This document shows positions 1-7,756 of a stretch of DNA of 64,000 bases, piece after piece (positions within the stretch are counted from its first letter, which is position 1; each line of letters begins with the position of its first letter). Both the position numbers and the translations under genes were made by a program. Source of the stretch: Clostridiales bacterium (GTDB taxonomy: Bacteria > Bacillota > Clostridia > Oscillospirales > Oscillospiraceae); contig CP107216.1 of the NCBI GenBank assembly GCA_025757645.1, positions 1,611,501-1,675,500 on the forward strand, written 5' to 3'. The notes beneath the pieces were generated by a model. The model was not told where the DNA came from. It worked only from the letters and a program-made list of their open reading frames with translations, and made no database searches.

Positions 1-1125
1 GTAGAGGTAGCACTTGGTATCCATCATGCCAAGGCCAAACGGCGCAGCTATATTCTGATGACAAGTGCATTTGCAATCTGCATCACCTTGTTTTTAGGGT
101 TCTGTACGCTGGTTCCCTTTATGGAAAACGCATTTATGCCGAAAGAATGGTCGCCCGAGCTTTCCATTGTCAGTGACACAAATACTTGTTCCATTCCGGC
201 GGATCGAAGGGATGCCGTAGTACAAAATTCCGCTGTTAGTCGAGTGTTTGGCAGAATGTTTGCTTATGATGTTCCTGCCCAAATTAGCGGCGCAATCCAT
301 AACAGCAATCTAATCTCCTATGAAGAAAATCAGTTCCGCTGGGCGCAAGATCAACTAATTGCAGGTTCTATAGATACTGTAACGAACACGCCGGGACAGG
401 TCTTGTTTGTGGCAAACGCAGGAACAGAAGTGCAGGTGGGAGATACCATTACACTGACAATAAACGGGAAGGATCAAACAGTTACTGTAGGGGGTGTTTT
501 GTCTGACAGCCTATTGGCTCGTGCAGAGAGAACGGAAACACTGATCTGCTCCGAGGAAACTTTTTCGCAGCTGACGGGTGAGACTGGGTATACTATCCTG
601 GATGTCCAGTTCCGCTTTGGTTCTGATGAAGAAGATGTTGCCGAGGTTGAAGCATTGTTCGGTGAAGGAGTCACTTTCACTGATGTCTTAATCCAAGCAC
701 AGCAACAACGTGGCCTTTATTATGCTTTTGCAACATTGGTATATGGTTTCCTGTCAATCATTGTAGCCATTACGATTTTCCATATTATGAATACCATCAG
801 CATGGGAGTTTCCGCCCGAACTCGTCAATATGGAGTAATGCGTGCCATTGGCATGAGTAATCAACAGCTTACACGCATGATTTCTGCGGAAGCTGTCTCG
901 TATGCCATAAGTGGTGTCATATTGGGATGTATTTTCGGATTGCTGTTTCATTGGTTCCTGTACTCCAGCCTTATCACTCGCACATTCGGAAATCCCTGGA
1001 GTGTTCCGTGGCTGGAATTGTGCTTGATCATAGGCGTGATTCTCGCAACCACGGCGCTGGCTGTACGAGGCCCAGCAAGAAGATTACACGCTATGTCGAT
1101 TGTGGAAAATATCAGCTCGCAATAA
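1..1125 (+). CDS. ABC transporter permease, FtsX family (3' part)
   Basis: The frame is open from the left edge, so the start lies outside the window. About 374 codons are visible. A hydrophobic segment lies near residues 22-40, followed by a soluble extracytoplasmic region (about 45-235). Three membrane segments follow, forming a C-terminal FtsX/MacB-type permease domain with the usual ARTRQYGVMRAIG-type loop between the first two. The protein is one half of an ABC exporter, probably of peptides, antibiotics or lipids; the substrate cannot be read from the sequence. It resembles the 877-aa permease at 5039 only at family level. It is followed by a terminator and by the first regulated sigma-like module. 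Confidence 0.85.
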   Translation, partial: VEVALGIHHAKAKRRSYILMTSAFAICITLFLGFCTLVPFMENAFMPKEWSPELSIVSDTNTCSIPADRRDAVVQNSAVSRVFGRMFAYDVPAQISGAIHNSNLISYEENQFRWAQDQLIAGSIDTVTNTPGQVLFVANAGTEVQVGDTITLTINGKDQTVTVGGVLSDSLLARAERTETLICSEETFSQLTGETGYTILDVQFRFGSDEEDVAEVEALFGEGVTFTDVLIQAQQQRGLYYAFATLVYGFLSIIVAITIFHIMNTISMGVSARTRQYGVMRAIGMSNQQLTRMISAEAVSYAISGVILGCIFGLLFHWFLYSSLITRTFGNPWSVPWLELCLIIGVILATTALAVRGPARRLHAMSIVENISSQ

Positions 1126-1173
1126 AATTATATGGCATACGGCCAATAGGCTAAATACTCATGTGGATTTGAG

Positions 1174-1217
1174 AGGTTGTCCCTCCGAGAAGATCGGTGT
1201 GGGCAACCTTTTTATTT
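1174..1217 (+). terminator. Intrinsic terminator after the first permease
   Basis: An inverted repeat (AGGTTG-CCC paired with GGGCAACCT) is followed by a T-rich tract. It separates the permease from the next regulated promoter. Confidence 0.7.
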
Positions 1218-1273
1218 ATCTTACAGATAAGTAAGATGGAAGTCATTTGGAAGTAAGATTGATTCCTTAAAAT
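1218..1273 (+). promoter_or_regulatory. Regulated promoter for sigma-like module 1
   Basis: A perfect 7-bp inverted repeat (ATCTTAC / GTAAGAT) has a 6-bp centre beginning AGAT at 1225-1230. It is followed by GT-type half-sites at 1242 and 1253, 11 bp apart, and by the -10 hexamer TAAAAT at 1268-1273. The second half-site starts 15 bp before the -10, the same geometry as at 2449, 4294 and 7815. The right arm at 1231 is itself 11 bp before 1242, giving three phased half-sites. There is no good -35, which fits an activator-dependent promoter. Half-sites here are the most diverged of the four. Confidence 0.6.
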
Positions 1274-1299
1274 CGAAACAAATAAAGATTTCCTGCCGG

Positions 1300-1388
1300 A
1301 CGACGGCAAAAGAAAAAAAGCCGTCGTAGAGCAGACAATTTGACACGCCCATTTGAAACGGCGGCTTTGATTTTCAGAGCCGCCGTTT
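1300..1388 (+). promoter_or_regulatory. Structured 5' leader, hairpins A and B (copy 1)
   Basis: Hairpin A pairs 1300-1307 (ACGACGGC) with 1320-1327 (GCCGTCGT) across an A-rich loop. Hairpin B pairs 1356-1366 with 1378-1388 (11 bp, AAACGGCGGCT / AGCCGCCGTTT). Both recur at 7872-7960. In hairpin A a C-G pair here is a T-A pair there, with both sides changed, so the pairing and not just the sequence is conserved. They lie between the promoter and the 35-codon ORF. Confidence 0.6.
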
Positions 1389-1454
1389 CTTTGCGTTTAC
1401 ACAATCCTATGACGACTTGCAGGGACACGGTAGCCGATTGGAGGTTATTTTGCC

Positions 1455-1562
1455 GTGTCTCGTTTGCTTTTTCAAAGCTCACATGATCTACATCAGTTAA
1501 AAAAAGCATTGCTCCTCCTCCGGGCAAGTATAACATTGCATCGGCATTATCGTTCCATGTAA
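1455..1562 (+). CDS. 35-aa small protein or leader peptide (copy 1)
   Basis: A GTG-initiated 35-codon ORF has GGAGG at 1440-1444, 10 bases upstream. The core reads SSHDLHQLKKALLLLR and the end YRSM. The equivalent position at 8037 encodes a protein of exactly the same length, with 19 of 35 residues identical. Several matched codons are synonymous but differ in sequence: Ser TCA versus AGC, Leu CTA versus TTA, Leu TTA versus CTA, His CAT versus CAC. This indicates selection on the peptide. It precedes a terminator and the sigma-like gene, so it could be a leader peptide for attenuation (compare orf12 of Tn916) or a functional small protein. No known family recognised. Confidence 0.65.
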   Translation: MSRLLFQSSHDLHQLKKALLLLRASITLHRHYRSM

Positions 1563-1590
1563 TTCAGTATAATAATGACTGTTCTTGGCG

Positions 1591-1625
1591 CGCCAGTTTT
1601 CCCTCACGGAAATCTGGCGTTTTTT
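1591..1625 (+). terminator. Leader terminator/attenuator (copy 1)
   Basis: A CGCCAG...CTGGCG stem extended by TTTCC/GGAAA pairing is followed by six T residues. It sits between the 35-codon ORF and the sigma-like gene, so transcription must read through it. The copy at 8173 has a compensated base pair (CGCCAA / TTGGCG). Confidence 0.7.
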
Positions 1626-1675
1626 GTTGCCATTTTTTCGGAGATGACCCGGTTGTCTGCCGGTGTCGGTCTCCG

Positions 1676-1721
1676 CCTCCATTCGATTCACCCGTCAATC
1701 ACCTGTGAATCGAAATGGAGG
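1676..1721 (+). promoter_or_regulatory. Shine-Dalgarno-sequestering hairpin (copy 1)
   Basis: CCTCCATTCGATTCAC (1676-1691) is complementary to GTGAATCGA-A-ATGGAGG (1705-1721) with a single bulged base. The stem contains the GGAGG ribosome binding site (1717-1721) of the gene starting at 1728. In this form translation would be blocked. The same arrangement is kept at 8258-8303. Confidence 0.65.
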
Positions 1722-1727
1722 TACATA

Positions 1728-2141
1728 ATGAAGAAAATTAACCTTCGGGAACTTTATCCTAATGTTTATACAACAGACTTTTTTGTAGATGTGACAGAGG
1801 AAGTAATGGAGACTATTCGAGCAGCTGAACGTGCGGAAGCTGCGTATGAGCGAAAGATGTATCGCTATAAGGCGTACTACTCCCTGGACTGCGACAACGG
1901 CATTGAAAATGCGATTCTGATGAAGCCCCAGACACCGGAAATGCTTTTGGAGGAAAAGCAGCTGCGGGAGCAGCTCTATGCTGCTGTGATGGCTCTGCCA
2001 GAGAAGCAGGCCAAGCGGATCTATGCCCGGTATTATCTGGGTATGCGTGTGAGTGAGATCGCCACAGCGGAGGGCGTAGACCAAAGCCGTGTCCGTGATA
2101 GTATCCGGCGTGGTCTGAAGCAACTAGCAAAGTATTTTTAG
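1728..2141 (+). CDS. Sigma-70 region-4-like regulator (copy 1)
   Basis: This is a 137-aa protein with a charged N-terminal half and a C-terminal helix-turn-helix. The segment LPEKQAKRIYARYYLGM, the helix SEIATAEGVDQSRVRDSI and RRGLKQLAKYF match sigma-70 region 4. No region 2 is visible, so it is not a complete classical sigma factor. ATG 1728 is chosen because GGAGG lies 6 bases upstream; an in-frame extension to 1575 would run through the leader. It is about 89% identical (122 of 137) to the gene at 8310. Such genes are common in Firmicutes conjugative elements (compare Orf7-type proteins of Tn916). Its target promoters are unknown. Confidence 0.8.
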   Translation: MKKINLRELYPNVYTTDFFVDVTEEVMETIRAAERAEAAYERKMYRYKAYYSLDCDNGIENAILMKPQTPEMLLEEKQLREQLYAAVMALPEKQAKRIYARYYLGMRVSEIATAEGVDQSRVRDSIRRGLKQLAKYF

Positions 2142-2156
2142 GATAGAACTACAAAT

Positions 2157-2206
2157 GGGGCGCAAGGTCTCAAAATGCTTCTGGCACAGGGCCTTGCGCC
2201 CTATTT
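2157..2206 (+). terminator. Terminator after sigma-like gene 1
   Basis: A 10-bp inverted repeat (GGGCGCAAGG 2158-2167, CCTTGCGCCC 2192-2201) is followed by TATTTG. Confidence 0.55.
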
Positions 2207-2264
2207 GCACGCTTGTATTCTTCGAGCAAAGGAAATATAATAAACCATATTGGAGGGAAACTAT

Positions 2265-2441
2265 ATGGATTATATGACGCTGAAAGAAGCAAGTGAAAAA
2301 TGGGGTGTTACCCCAAGGCAGATCAATTATCTGTGTACCGGTGGGCGTATCCCCGGCGCTGTAAAGATGGCTACCATTTGGATGATTCCCAAGGATGCAG
2401 AGAAACCGGCAGACCGCCGTTTCAAAAATACAAAAAAATAA
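2265..2441 (+). CDS. Small helix-turn-helix protein (excisionase/MerR-like)
   Basis: This 58-aa protein begins MDYMTLKEASEKWGVTPRQI and continues with INYLCTGGRIPGAVKM, the pattern of a winged HTH of the Xis/MerR type. ATG 2265 is preceded by GGAGG at 2252-2256, 8 bases upstream; a TTG at 2250 would precede that site and is rejected. It lies between sigma-like gene 1 and the two-component operon. A role in element excision or local transcription is possible, but nothing in the sequence decides between them. Confidence 0.75.
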   Translation: MDYMTLKEASEKWGVTPRQINYLCTGGRIPGAVKMATIWMIPKDAEKPADRRFKNTKK

Positions 2442-2448
2442 TCCTCTC

Positions 2449-2480
2449 GTGAGGTTTCTGTGACATTTGGATGCTACACT
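2449..2480 (+). promoter_or_regulatory. Regulated promoter of the two-component operon
   Basis: Half-sites GTGAGGTTT (2449) and GTGACATTT (2460) are 11 bp apart. The -10 TACACT (2475-2480) begins 15 bp after the second. No inverted repeat of the type seen at 4237 is present. It probably serves for autoregulation. Confidence 0.65.
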
Positions 2481-2502
2481 AAGAATGAAGGAGTGTGATA
2501 CA

Positions 2503-3186
2503 ATGCGAATTTTAGTAGTCGAGGATGACCGACTTTTGAATAATACCTTGTGCTATAATCTGGATACTGCGGGCTATGCCGTGGACTCTGCATTGACAAA
2601 ATCAGCAGCCAGCAACTTTCTGACCAAGCAGGACTATGACCTGATCGTGCTGGATGTAAACCTGCCGGATGGGAATGGCTTTGATTTCTGCCGTGAGGTA
2701 AAGGAGCGTCGGCCGGATACGGCGGTGATCTTCCTGACCGCAAACGATATGGAAAGTGATATGCTCAAAGGATATGAGCTGGGCGCGGAGGACTATGTGA
2801 CCAAGCCATTTCCTATGAGCGTCTTTCAAAAAAAGCTGTCCGTGGTGCTGGGGCGGTTGGCGAAACAGTCTGGAGGCGATTGCTATGAGGATGGTGCGCT
2901 GTCCATCAATTTCTCGGAGATGACTGCTTCCCTGTCCGGTAAGCCGTTGGTGTTCACTCCGTTGGAATACCGGCTGTTGAAAATACTGACCAAAAATCCG
3001 CAGAATGTTTTGACCAGGCAGGTGCTGCTTGAAAAGCTGTGGGATGCCGATGGAAACTTTGTGGATGAACACGCCCTGACTGCGGCCATCAGCCGGGTGC
3101 GGAACAAAATTGAAACAGAGGGATGCCAGTACATCAAGACGGTGTACGGCATGGGCTATATGTGGATCGGAGGGGCATCGAAATGA
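2503..3186 (+). CDS. OmpR-family response regulator
   Basis: This 227-aa protein has an N-terminal receiver domain (acidic residues E7-D9, phospho-acceptor D51 in LIVLDVNLPDG, K in the TKPF motif). A C-terminal winged-helix DNA-binding domain (about 130-225) ends with YIKTVYGMGYMW. ATG 2503 has GGAG 10-13 bases upstream. Its stop overlaps the start of the kinase gene (ATGA). The 11-bp-spaced direct repeats at four local promoters are the type of site bound by OmpR-family dimers, so this is the most likely regulator of all four. It resembles regulators found beside Bce-type or VanRS-type resistance transporters. Confidence 0.9.
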   Translation: MRILVVEDDRLLNNTLCYNLDTAGYAVDSALTKSAASNFLTKQDYDLIVLDVNLPDGNGFDFCREVKERRPDTAVIFLTANDMESDMLKGYELGAEDYVTKPFPMSVFQKKLSVVLGRLAKQSGGDCYEDGALSINFSEMTASLSGKPLVFTPLEYRLLKILTKNPQNVLTRQVLLEKLWDADGNFVDEHALTAAISRVRNKIETEGCQYIKTVYGMGYMWIGGASK

Positions 3187-4214
3187 ATATGCGAAAACTC
3201 TCCATCAACAAAGCCTGTATCCTTTTGGGAACGCTTTTGCTGCTGGCGGTTGGTGCAGTCTGCGCCGCTGTTTATCTGCTGACCCAGAATATAACCGCTG
3301 TCCGGTGTGTGTTCCTGTTCAGTCTCTTTGTACTGCTCTGCGTTATCTTCTTTGTGGCTCTGATCCGCCGGAAGCTGGTTCGGTTCTCCGATGCCTTTTG
3401 TGGTCAGATGGATGATATGCTCTCCGAAAATATGCAGCCGAAGCAGACAACCTGCGAAGAAAGCCTGTTCTACAAAATCAACTATCGGCTGGGGCGGCTG
3501 TACGAGGTCATGCAGGAAAATAAAAACAGCATCGCAAAGGAACGGACTGACCTACAAGAGCTGATCTCTGACATCTCTCATCAGGTCAAGACCCCGATTG
3601 CCAACTTGAAAATGATCAACAACACGCTGCTTGAAAATGAGGTTCCTCCGCAGAAGCAAAAGGAATTTCTGACAGCCCAGGCCAGCCAGCTTGATAAGCT
3701 GGGCTTCCTCATGCAAGCCATGATTAAAACCTCCCGACTGGAAACGGGAGTCATTTCGCTGGAGCAGAGACAGCAACCGGTTTACGATACCCTTGCCGCT
3801 GCCCTAGGCGGGATTTTGCTCAATGCCGAAAAGAAAAAGATAGATGTGCAGGTGGAATGCCCGGAGCATTTGGATGCACGCCATGATAGAAAATGGACAA
3901 GCGAAGCCCTGTTCAACATTCTGGATAATGCTGTGAAATACACCCCGGCAGGCGGGCAGATCCGTGTGTCGGTGGAAGGCTGGGAAATGTATGTGAAGAT
4001 CGACATTGCCGATACCGGCATCGGCATTTCAGAGCAGCACCAGGGGACGATTTTCAAGCGGTTTTATCGGGAAGATGTGGTGCATGATGTGGACGGTATT
4101 GGAATCGGTCTGTATCTGGCCCGTGAGATTGTGACCTTGCAGGGCGGTTATATCCGGGTAGCGTCTGAGGTTGGGAAAGGCTCAACCTTTTCTGTTTTCC
4201 TGCTCCGAAAGTAG
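3183..4214 (+). CDS. Intramembrane-sensing histidine kinase
   Basis: This 343-aa kinase has two N-terminal membrane helices (about residues 12-34 and 42-61) joined by a loop of only about 7 residues, so it has no extracellular sensor domain. The phospho-acceptor is H133 in SDISHQVKTP. The ATPase domain has the N box (NILDNAVKYTP), G1 (DTGIGI) and G2 (GIGIGLYLAREIV). Kinases of this shape (BceS type) usually sense through a partner ABC transporter, and one is encoded immediately downstream. It is translationally coupled to the regulator gene by a 4-base overlap. Confidence 0.9.
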   Translation: MNMRKLSINKACILLGTLLLLAVGAVCAAVYLLTQNITAVRCVFLFSLFVLLCVIFFVALIRRKLVRFSDAFCGQMDDMLSENMQPKQTTCEESLFYKINYRLGRLYEVMQENKNSIAKERTDLQELISDISHQVKTPIANLKMINNTLLENEVPPQKQKEFLTAQASQLDKLGFLMQAMIKTSRLETGVISLEQRQQPVYDTLAAALGGILLNAEKKKIDVQVECPEHLDARHDRKWTSEALFNILDNAVKYTPAGGQIRVSVEGWEMYVKIDIADTGIGISEQHQGTIFKRFYREDVVHDVDGIGIGLYLAREIVTLQGGYIRVASEVGKGSTFSVFLLRK

Positions 4215-4236
4215 AGTAAGCACACCCCGAAAATTG

Positions 4237-4325
4237 AAATGTCACAGATTCGTGACATTTGGGGCTGAATTTAGCGGAAATTTTTTGTGGCTCGTGACAT
4301 TTCTGTGAGGTTTGGTCGTTACAAT
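4237..4325 (+). promoter_or_regulatory. Regulated promoter of the ABC transporter operon
   Basis: A perfect 9-bp inverted repeat (AAATGTCAC 4237-4245, GTGACATTT 4252-4260) has a 6-bp centre AGATTC. Direct half-sites follow, GTGACATTT at 4294 and GTGAGGTTT at 4305 (11 bp apart). The -10 TACAAT is at 4320-4325, 15 bp after the second half-site. The distance from the inverted-repeat right arm to the first direct half-site is 42 bp, identical to the promoter at 7757-7846. Confidence 0.7.
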
Positions 4326-4357
4326 GGGTTTATCAAAAAGAAAGGATGGTGTTCTCT

Positions 4358-5023
4358 ATGAGCATTTTGCAAACGACTGAACTGAAAAAATATTATGGTG
4401 CAGAGCCGAACATTACCAGAGCCTTGGATGGTGTGACCCTCTCTATTGAAAAAGGAGAATTTGTAGCTATCGTAGGAACCTCCGGCAGTGGTAAATCCAC
4501 GCTGCTGAACATGATCGGCGGATTGGATGTGCCCACCTCCGGCCAGGTGGTCGTGGATGGCAAGGAGCTGTCCAAACTCAAAGACGAGGAACTGACCGTT
4601 TTCCGCAGAAGAAAGATCGGCTTTATCTTCCAGAATTACAATCTGGTACCGGTGCTGAATGTCTTTGAAAATATTGTGTTGCCTGTGGAGCTGGACGGAA
4701 ACAAGGTAGACAAGAAGTTTATGAACGAAGTAGTGCAGATGCTGGGGCTTGAGGATAAGCTGAACAATATGCCCAATAACCTCTCCGGCGGCCAGCAGCA
4801 GCGCGTAGCCATTGCCCGCGCCTTGGTGTCAAAGCCCGCTATTGTCTTGGCTGATGAACCCACCGGCAACCTGGACAGCAAGACCAGCGCCGATGTGCTG
4901 GGGCTTCTGAAAACTACCAGCCAGAAATTCCACCAGACCCTCGTAATGATTACCCATAACAGTGAGATCGCCCAGCTTGCCGACCGCATTATTCGGATCG
5001 AGGATGGTAAGATCGTGCAGTAA
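4358..5023 (+). CDS. ABC transporter ATP-binding protein (MacB/BceA type)
   Basis: This 221-aa ATPase has Walker A GTSGSGKST, a Q-loop near FIFQNYNLVP, signature LSGGQQQR, Walker B AIVLADEPTGNLDS and an H-loop histidine (MITHN). ATG 4358 is chosen because AAAGGATGG lies just upstream; ATG 4346 is part of that site. It energises the permease 15 bases downstream. The family exports antimicrobial peptides, lipids or signals. The kinase type suggests an antibiotic or peptide defence role, but the substrate is not determined. Confidence 0.9.
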   Translation: MSILQTTELKKYYGAEPNITRALDGVTLSIEKGEFVAIVGTSGSGKSTLLNMIGGLDVPTSGQVVVDGKELSKLKDEELTVFRRRKIGFIFQNYNLVPVLNVFENIVLPVELDGNKVDKKFMNEVVQMLGLEDKLNNMPNNLSGGQQQRVAIARALVSKPAIVLADEPTGNLDSKTSADVLGLLKTTSQKFHQTLVMITHNSEIAQLADRIIRIEDGKIVQ

Positions 5024-5038
5024 AGGGGGGGCGGGACT

Positions 5039-7672
5039 ATGAATGACATTCTATTTGGCAACAATAATTCCAAAGTAATTACCAAGCTATCCAAACGCTA
5101 TTTCAAGAAGAATAAGGTACGCAATCTGGCTGCACTGCTGGCAATTATCCTGACTGCTTTCCTGTTTACCTCTATCACTTCCCTGGCGTTCAATATGGCG
5201 TCCTCCATCCAACTCTCTCTGCAAATGCAGAAAGGCAGCAAGGCGGATGGCACTTTGGGGTATATGACGGAGAAACAGTACGAGCAGCTTGTAAACAGCG
5301 ATTTTGTGGACCAGGCAGGACACCGGCGTATCATTGGCTATGCAAGCAACACTTCCAGCCATTCCATTGAAATCAATTATGAAGATAGTGTGCAGCAGGA
5401 ACTGACCTTCTGTGTGCCTACCCACGGAGCTGCACCGGAGAAAGCGAATGAGATCGCCACTACGGATTTGGCGCTGAAGGCGCTGGGTGTAGAACCTGAG
5501 ATCGGCGCAGAGGTTCCGTTAGAATTTGAACTGCGGGGGAAAACTTATCATTACGATATGGTGCTTTCCGGCTGGTGGGAAGCAAGCAATGACTCTGTGA
5601 GCGTTGCGACTGTTTCAGAGCAGTTTATAAAAGAAAATCCCGATGTGGTTCAGAACACTTATGCGGTAGACCATGTAATGTCCGGCGTTACTTTTTCCGA
5701 TGTCGTGCTGAAGAATAAAGCAAATGTTCAGCAGCAGTTGAATGAGTTCGTTTACTCCATTGGCGGCAATCCAGAGGATATGGGCGCAGACAATTTCATT
5801 CTCGCCTCCGAAAATCAAATGTCCCAGGGATTGACTTCATCAGAGTCCATCGTGCCTGCTGTTGTATTTATCCTGATGTTTGTCGTGTGCGGATACCTGC
5901 TGATCTACAATATCTTTGATATTTCCGTGATGCAGGATGTTCGTCAATACGGTCTGCTGCGGACGATTGGAACTTCCACACGGCAGATCAAGAGCATTGT
6001 GAACCGTCAGGCGGTCTGGCTCACGCTGATCGGACTGCCTATTGGTCTGATTGCCGGTTTCTTTGCCGGTTGGGTGCTGCTTCCTATCGTGACAGAGATC
6101 ATTAACCTTGAATACTCTATGGTGGGTACATCCGTATCGACCTCGCCCCTGATCTTTGTTATTGCCGCTCTCTTTACAATTTTGACCGTGCTTATCAGCA
6201 CCCGGAAGCCTGCAAAAAAGGCGGCAAAGATTTCTCCTCTGGAGGCGATCCGCTACACCGAGCAGAACGCCTATAAAAAGAGCAGTGCCAAGCGTACCAA
6301 TAGAGTAAAGCTGTCCCGCATGGCCTTTTCCAACCTGGGGCGCAATCGTCGGCGTTCAGCGTTTATCATTATTTCCCTGCTTCTGTGCATCGTCCTGTTT
6401 AACTCTATCATCATTGTGACGCAAAGCCTTGATGAAGAAAAGTGGGTAAACCGTGTTACCAGAACAGATTTTAATGTCTATAACTCCGCCGCATTTAATG
6501 TAATGGAGGGCGTTCAGCACCATGAAGATACGCTCTCACAACAGGCAGTGGATCTGATTGCCGGACAGCCCGGAGTTGAGGATGAACGCTATCTTTACCG
6601 AAATACAAAGGACGATAGAAATGTGCTGGTTGACTATGGGTTTGAAGATTTAAGCGGTATAGAGCTATTCCATGAGGAAGAAGGCGTTGTAAATCAAAGC
6701 TATCAGGGATATAGCCTGTACACAAGTTCTGATACCGAAAGGCGCTATTTTGGTAATGTGATGGGAGCCTCCGAGAATTTCTGGGCGGATATGCGTATTT
6801 TTGAAGGCGAAAAAGATGCCGAAACCTTAACGCAGAAAATGGCTACCGGAGAATATGTCATTATTGGTTGCCCCATCGACAAATTGACAGAGGAACCAAA
6901 TAACACTCCGCTGACCGATCAGTTACAGGTCGGGGAGAGCATTTCCTTCTACAAGGATGGGGAACTGGTCAAAACCAGCACCATCCTTGCAAAAGCGATT
7001 CTCGTGGGAACAGAAACAGAAACGCCCACAGGCACTACCGCTCAGGCACACATCGCCGGTGATGCTCCTTTTGTATATCTGCCGGACACTGTATTCAAGG
7101 AAATCTATGACGCTCCCACGCTTCTGACTTATGGATTCAATGTGGAGGAAGCCTTGCAGCCGCAGATGGAAGAATTCTTGAGCAGCTATGTGAGCGAAAA
7201 TACTTCGGTTGCCTATACTTCCACCAAGCTGTTGAAAGAGCAACTTGATTCGGTCCGCAGCATGATTCTGGTTATCGGCGGTTTGATTGGCTGCATCATG
7301 GCCTTTGCGGGACTGATCAACTTTACCAACATGATTATTACCAACATCATCACCCGCCGCCATGAGTTCGCTACCATGCAAAGCATCGGTATGACCGGCA
7401 AGCAGCTTCGCCGCCTGATGGTCTATGAGGGCATCTATTATGCCGCCGGCGCAGACATTATTGGCGGAGCAGCCGCAGCGGTCCTGGCAGTCACGGTGCT
7501 AAAGAGCGCATTAAATGGCCCCTCCATGTGGTTCTTTACCCTGAACATTACATTGGTTCCTGTTCTGGTCATTGGTGTGCTTTATCTGCTGCTGGCTGCG
7601 GTCATTCCGCTGATTGTTCTCCACTTCTTTAACAAGGGAACTGTGGTGGAACGGCTGAGGACTTCGGAGTAA
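5039..7672 (+). CDS. ABC transporter permease with two FtsX domains
   Basis: This 877-aa permease follows GGGGGGGCGGGA-type RBS sequence directly after the ATPase gene. There is one membrane helix near 30-52, an extracytoplasmic domain, then three helices forming FtsX domain 1 (about 270-385). A second anchor helix lies near 440-465, then another large extracytoplasmic domain (about 470-735), then FtsX domain 2 (about 740-870). Loops such as VRQYGLLRTIGTS and RHEFATMQSIGMT are the conserved FtsX motifs. It forms an exporter or sensor complex with the ATPase. The two large external domains could bind the ligand that the loop-less kinase cannot. Confidence 0.88.
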   Translation: MNDILFGNNNSKVITKLSKRYFKKNKVRNLAALLAIILTAFLFTSITSLAFNMASSIQLSLQMQKGSKADGTLGYMTEKQYEQLVNSDFVDQAGHRRIIGYASNTSSHSIEINYEDSVQQELTFCVPTHGAAPEKANEIATTDLALKALGVEPEIGAEVPLEFELRGKTYHYDMVLSGWWEASNDSVSVATVSEQFIKENPDVVQNTYAVDHVMSGVTFSDVVLKNKANVQQQLNEFVYSIGGNPEDMGADNFILASENQMSQGLTSSESIVPAVVFILMFVVCGYLLIYNIFDISVMQDVRQYGLLRTIGTSTRQIKSIVNRQAVWLTLIGLPIGLIAGFFAGWVLLPIVTEIINLEYSMVGTSVSTSPLIFVIAALFTILTVLISTRKPAKKAAKISPLEAIRYTEQNAYKKSSAKRTNRVKLSRMAFSNLGRNRRRSAFIIISLLLCIVLFNSIIIVTQSLDEEKWVNRVTRTDFNVYNSAAFNVMEGVQHHEDTLSQQAVDLIAGQPGVEDERYLYRNTKDDRNVLVDYGFEDLSGIELFHEEEGVVNQSYQGYSLYTSSDTERRYFGNVMGASENFWADMRIFEGEKDAETLTQKMATGEYVIIGCPIDKLTEEPNNTPLTDQLQVGESISFYKDGELVKTSTILAKAILVGTETETPTGTTAQAHIAGDAPFVYLPDTVFKEIYDAPTLLTYGFNVEEALQPQMEEFLSSYVSENTSVAYTSTKLLKEQLDSVRSMILVIGGLIGCIMAFAGLINFTNMIITNIITRRHEFATMQSIGMTGKQLRRLMVYEGIYYAAGADIIGGAAAAVLAVTVLKSALNGPSMWFFTLNITLVPVLVIGVLYLLLAAVIPLIVLHFFNKGTVVERLRTSE

Positions 7673-7710
7673 CGGCAGAGATTGCTACAATAAATAATCA
7701 TAAACCTATT

Positions 7711-7744
7711 GAAAGCCGGGAGGAGGCATTTCCTCTCGGCTTTC
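7711..7744 (+). terminator. Terminator-like hairpin after the permease
   Basis: GAAAGCCG (7711-7718) pairs with CGGCTTTC (7737-7744), with further internal GAGGA/TCCTC pairing. Few T residues follow, so efficiency is uncertain. Confidence 0.5.
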
Positions 7745-7756
7745 CTCAAAAAAATT

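Noticed and set aside
1568..1573. TATAAT inside leader 1 as an internal promoter for sigma-like gene 1
   Set aside because: There is no -35 at suitable distance and the equivalent position in leader 2 does not keep the hexamer.
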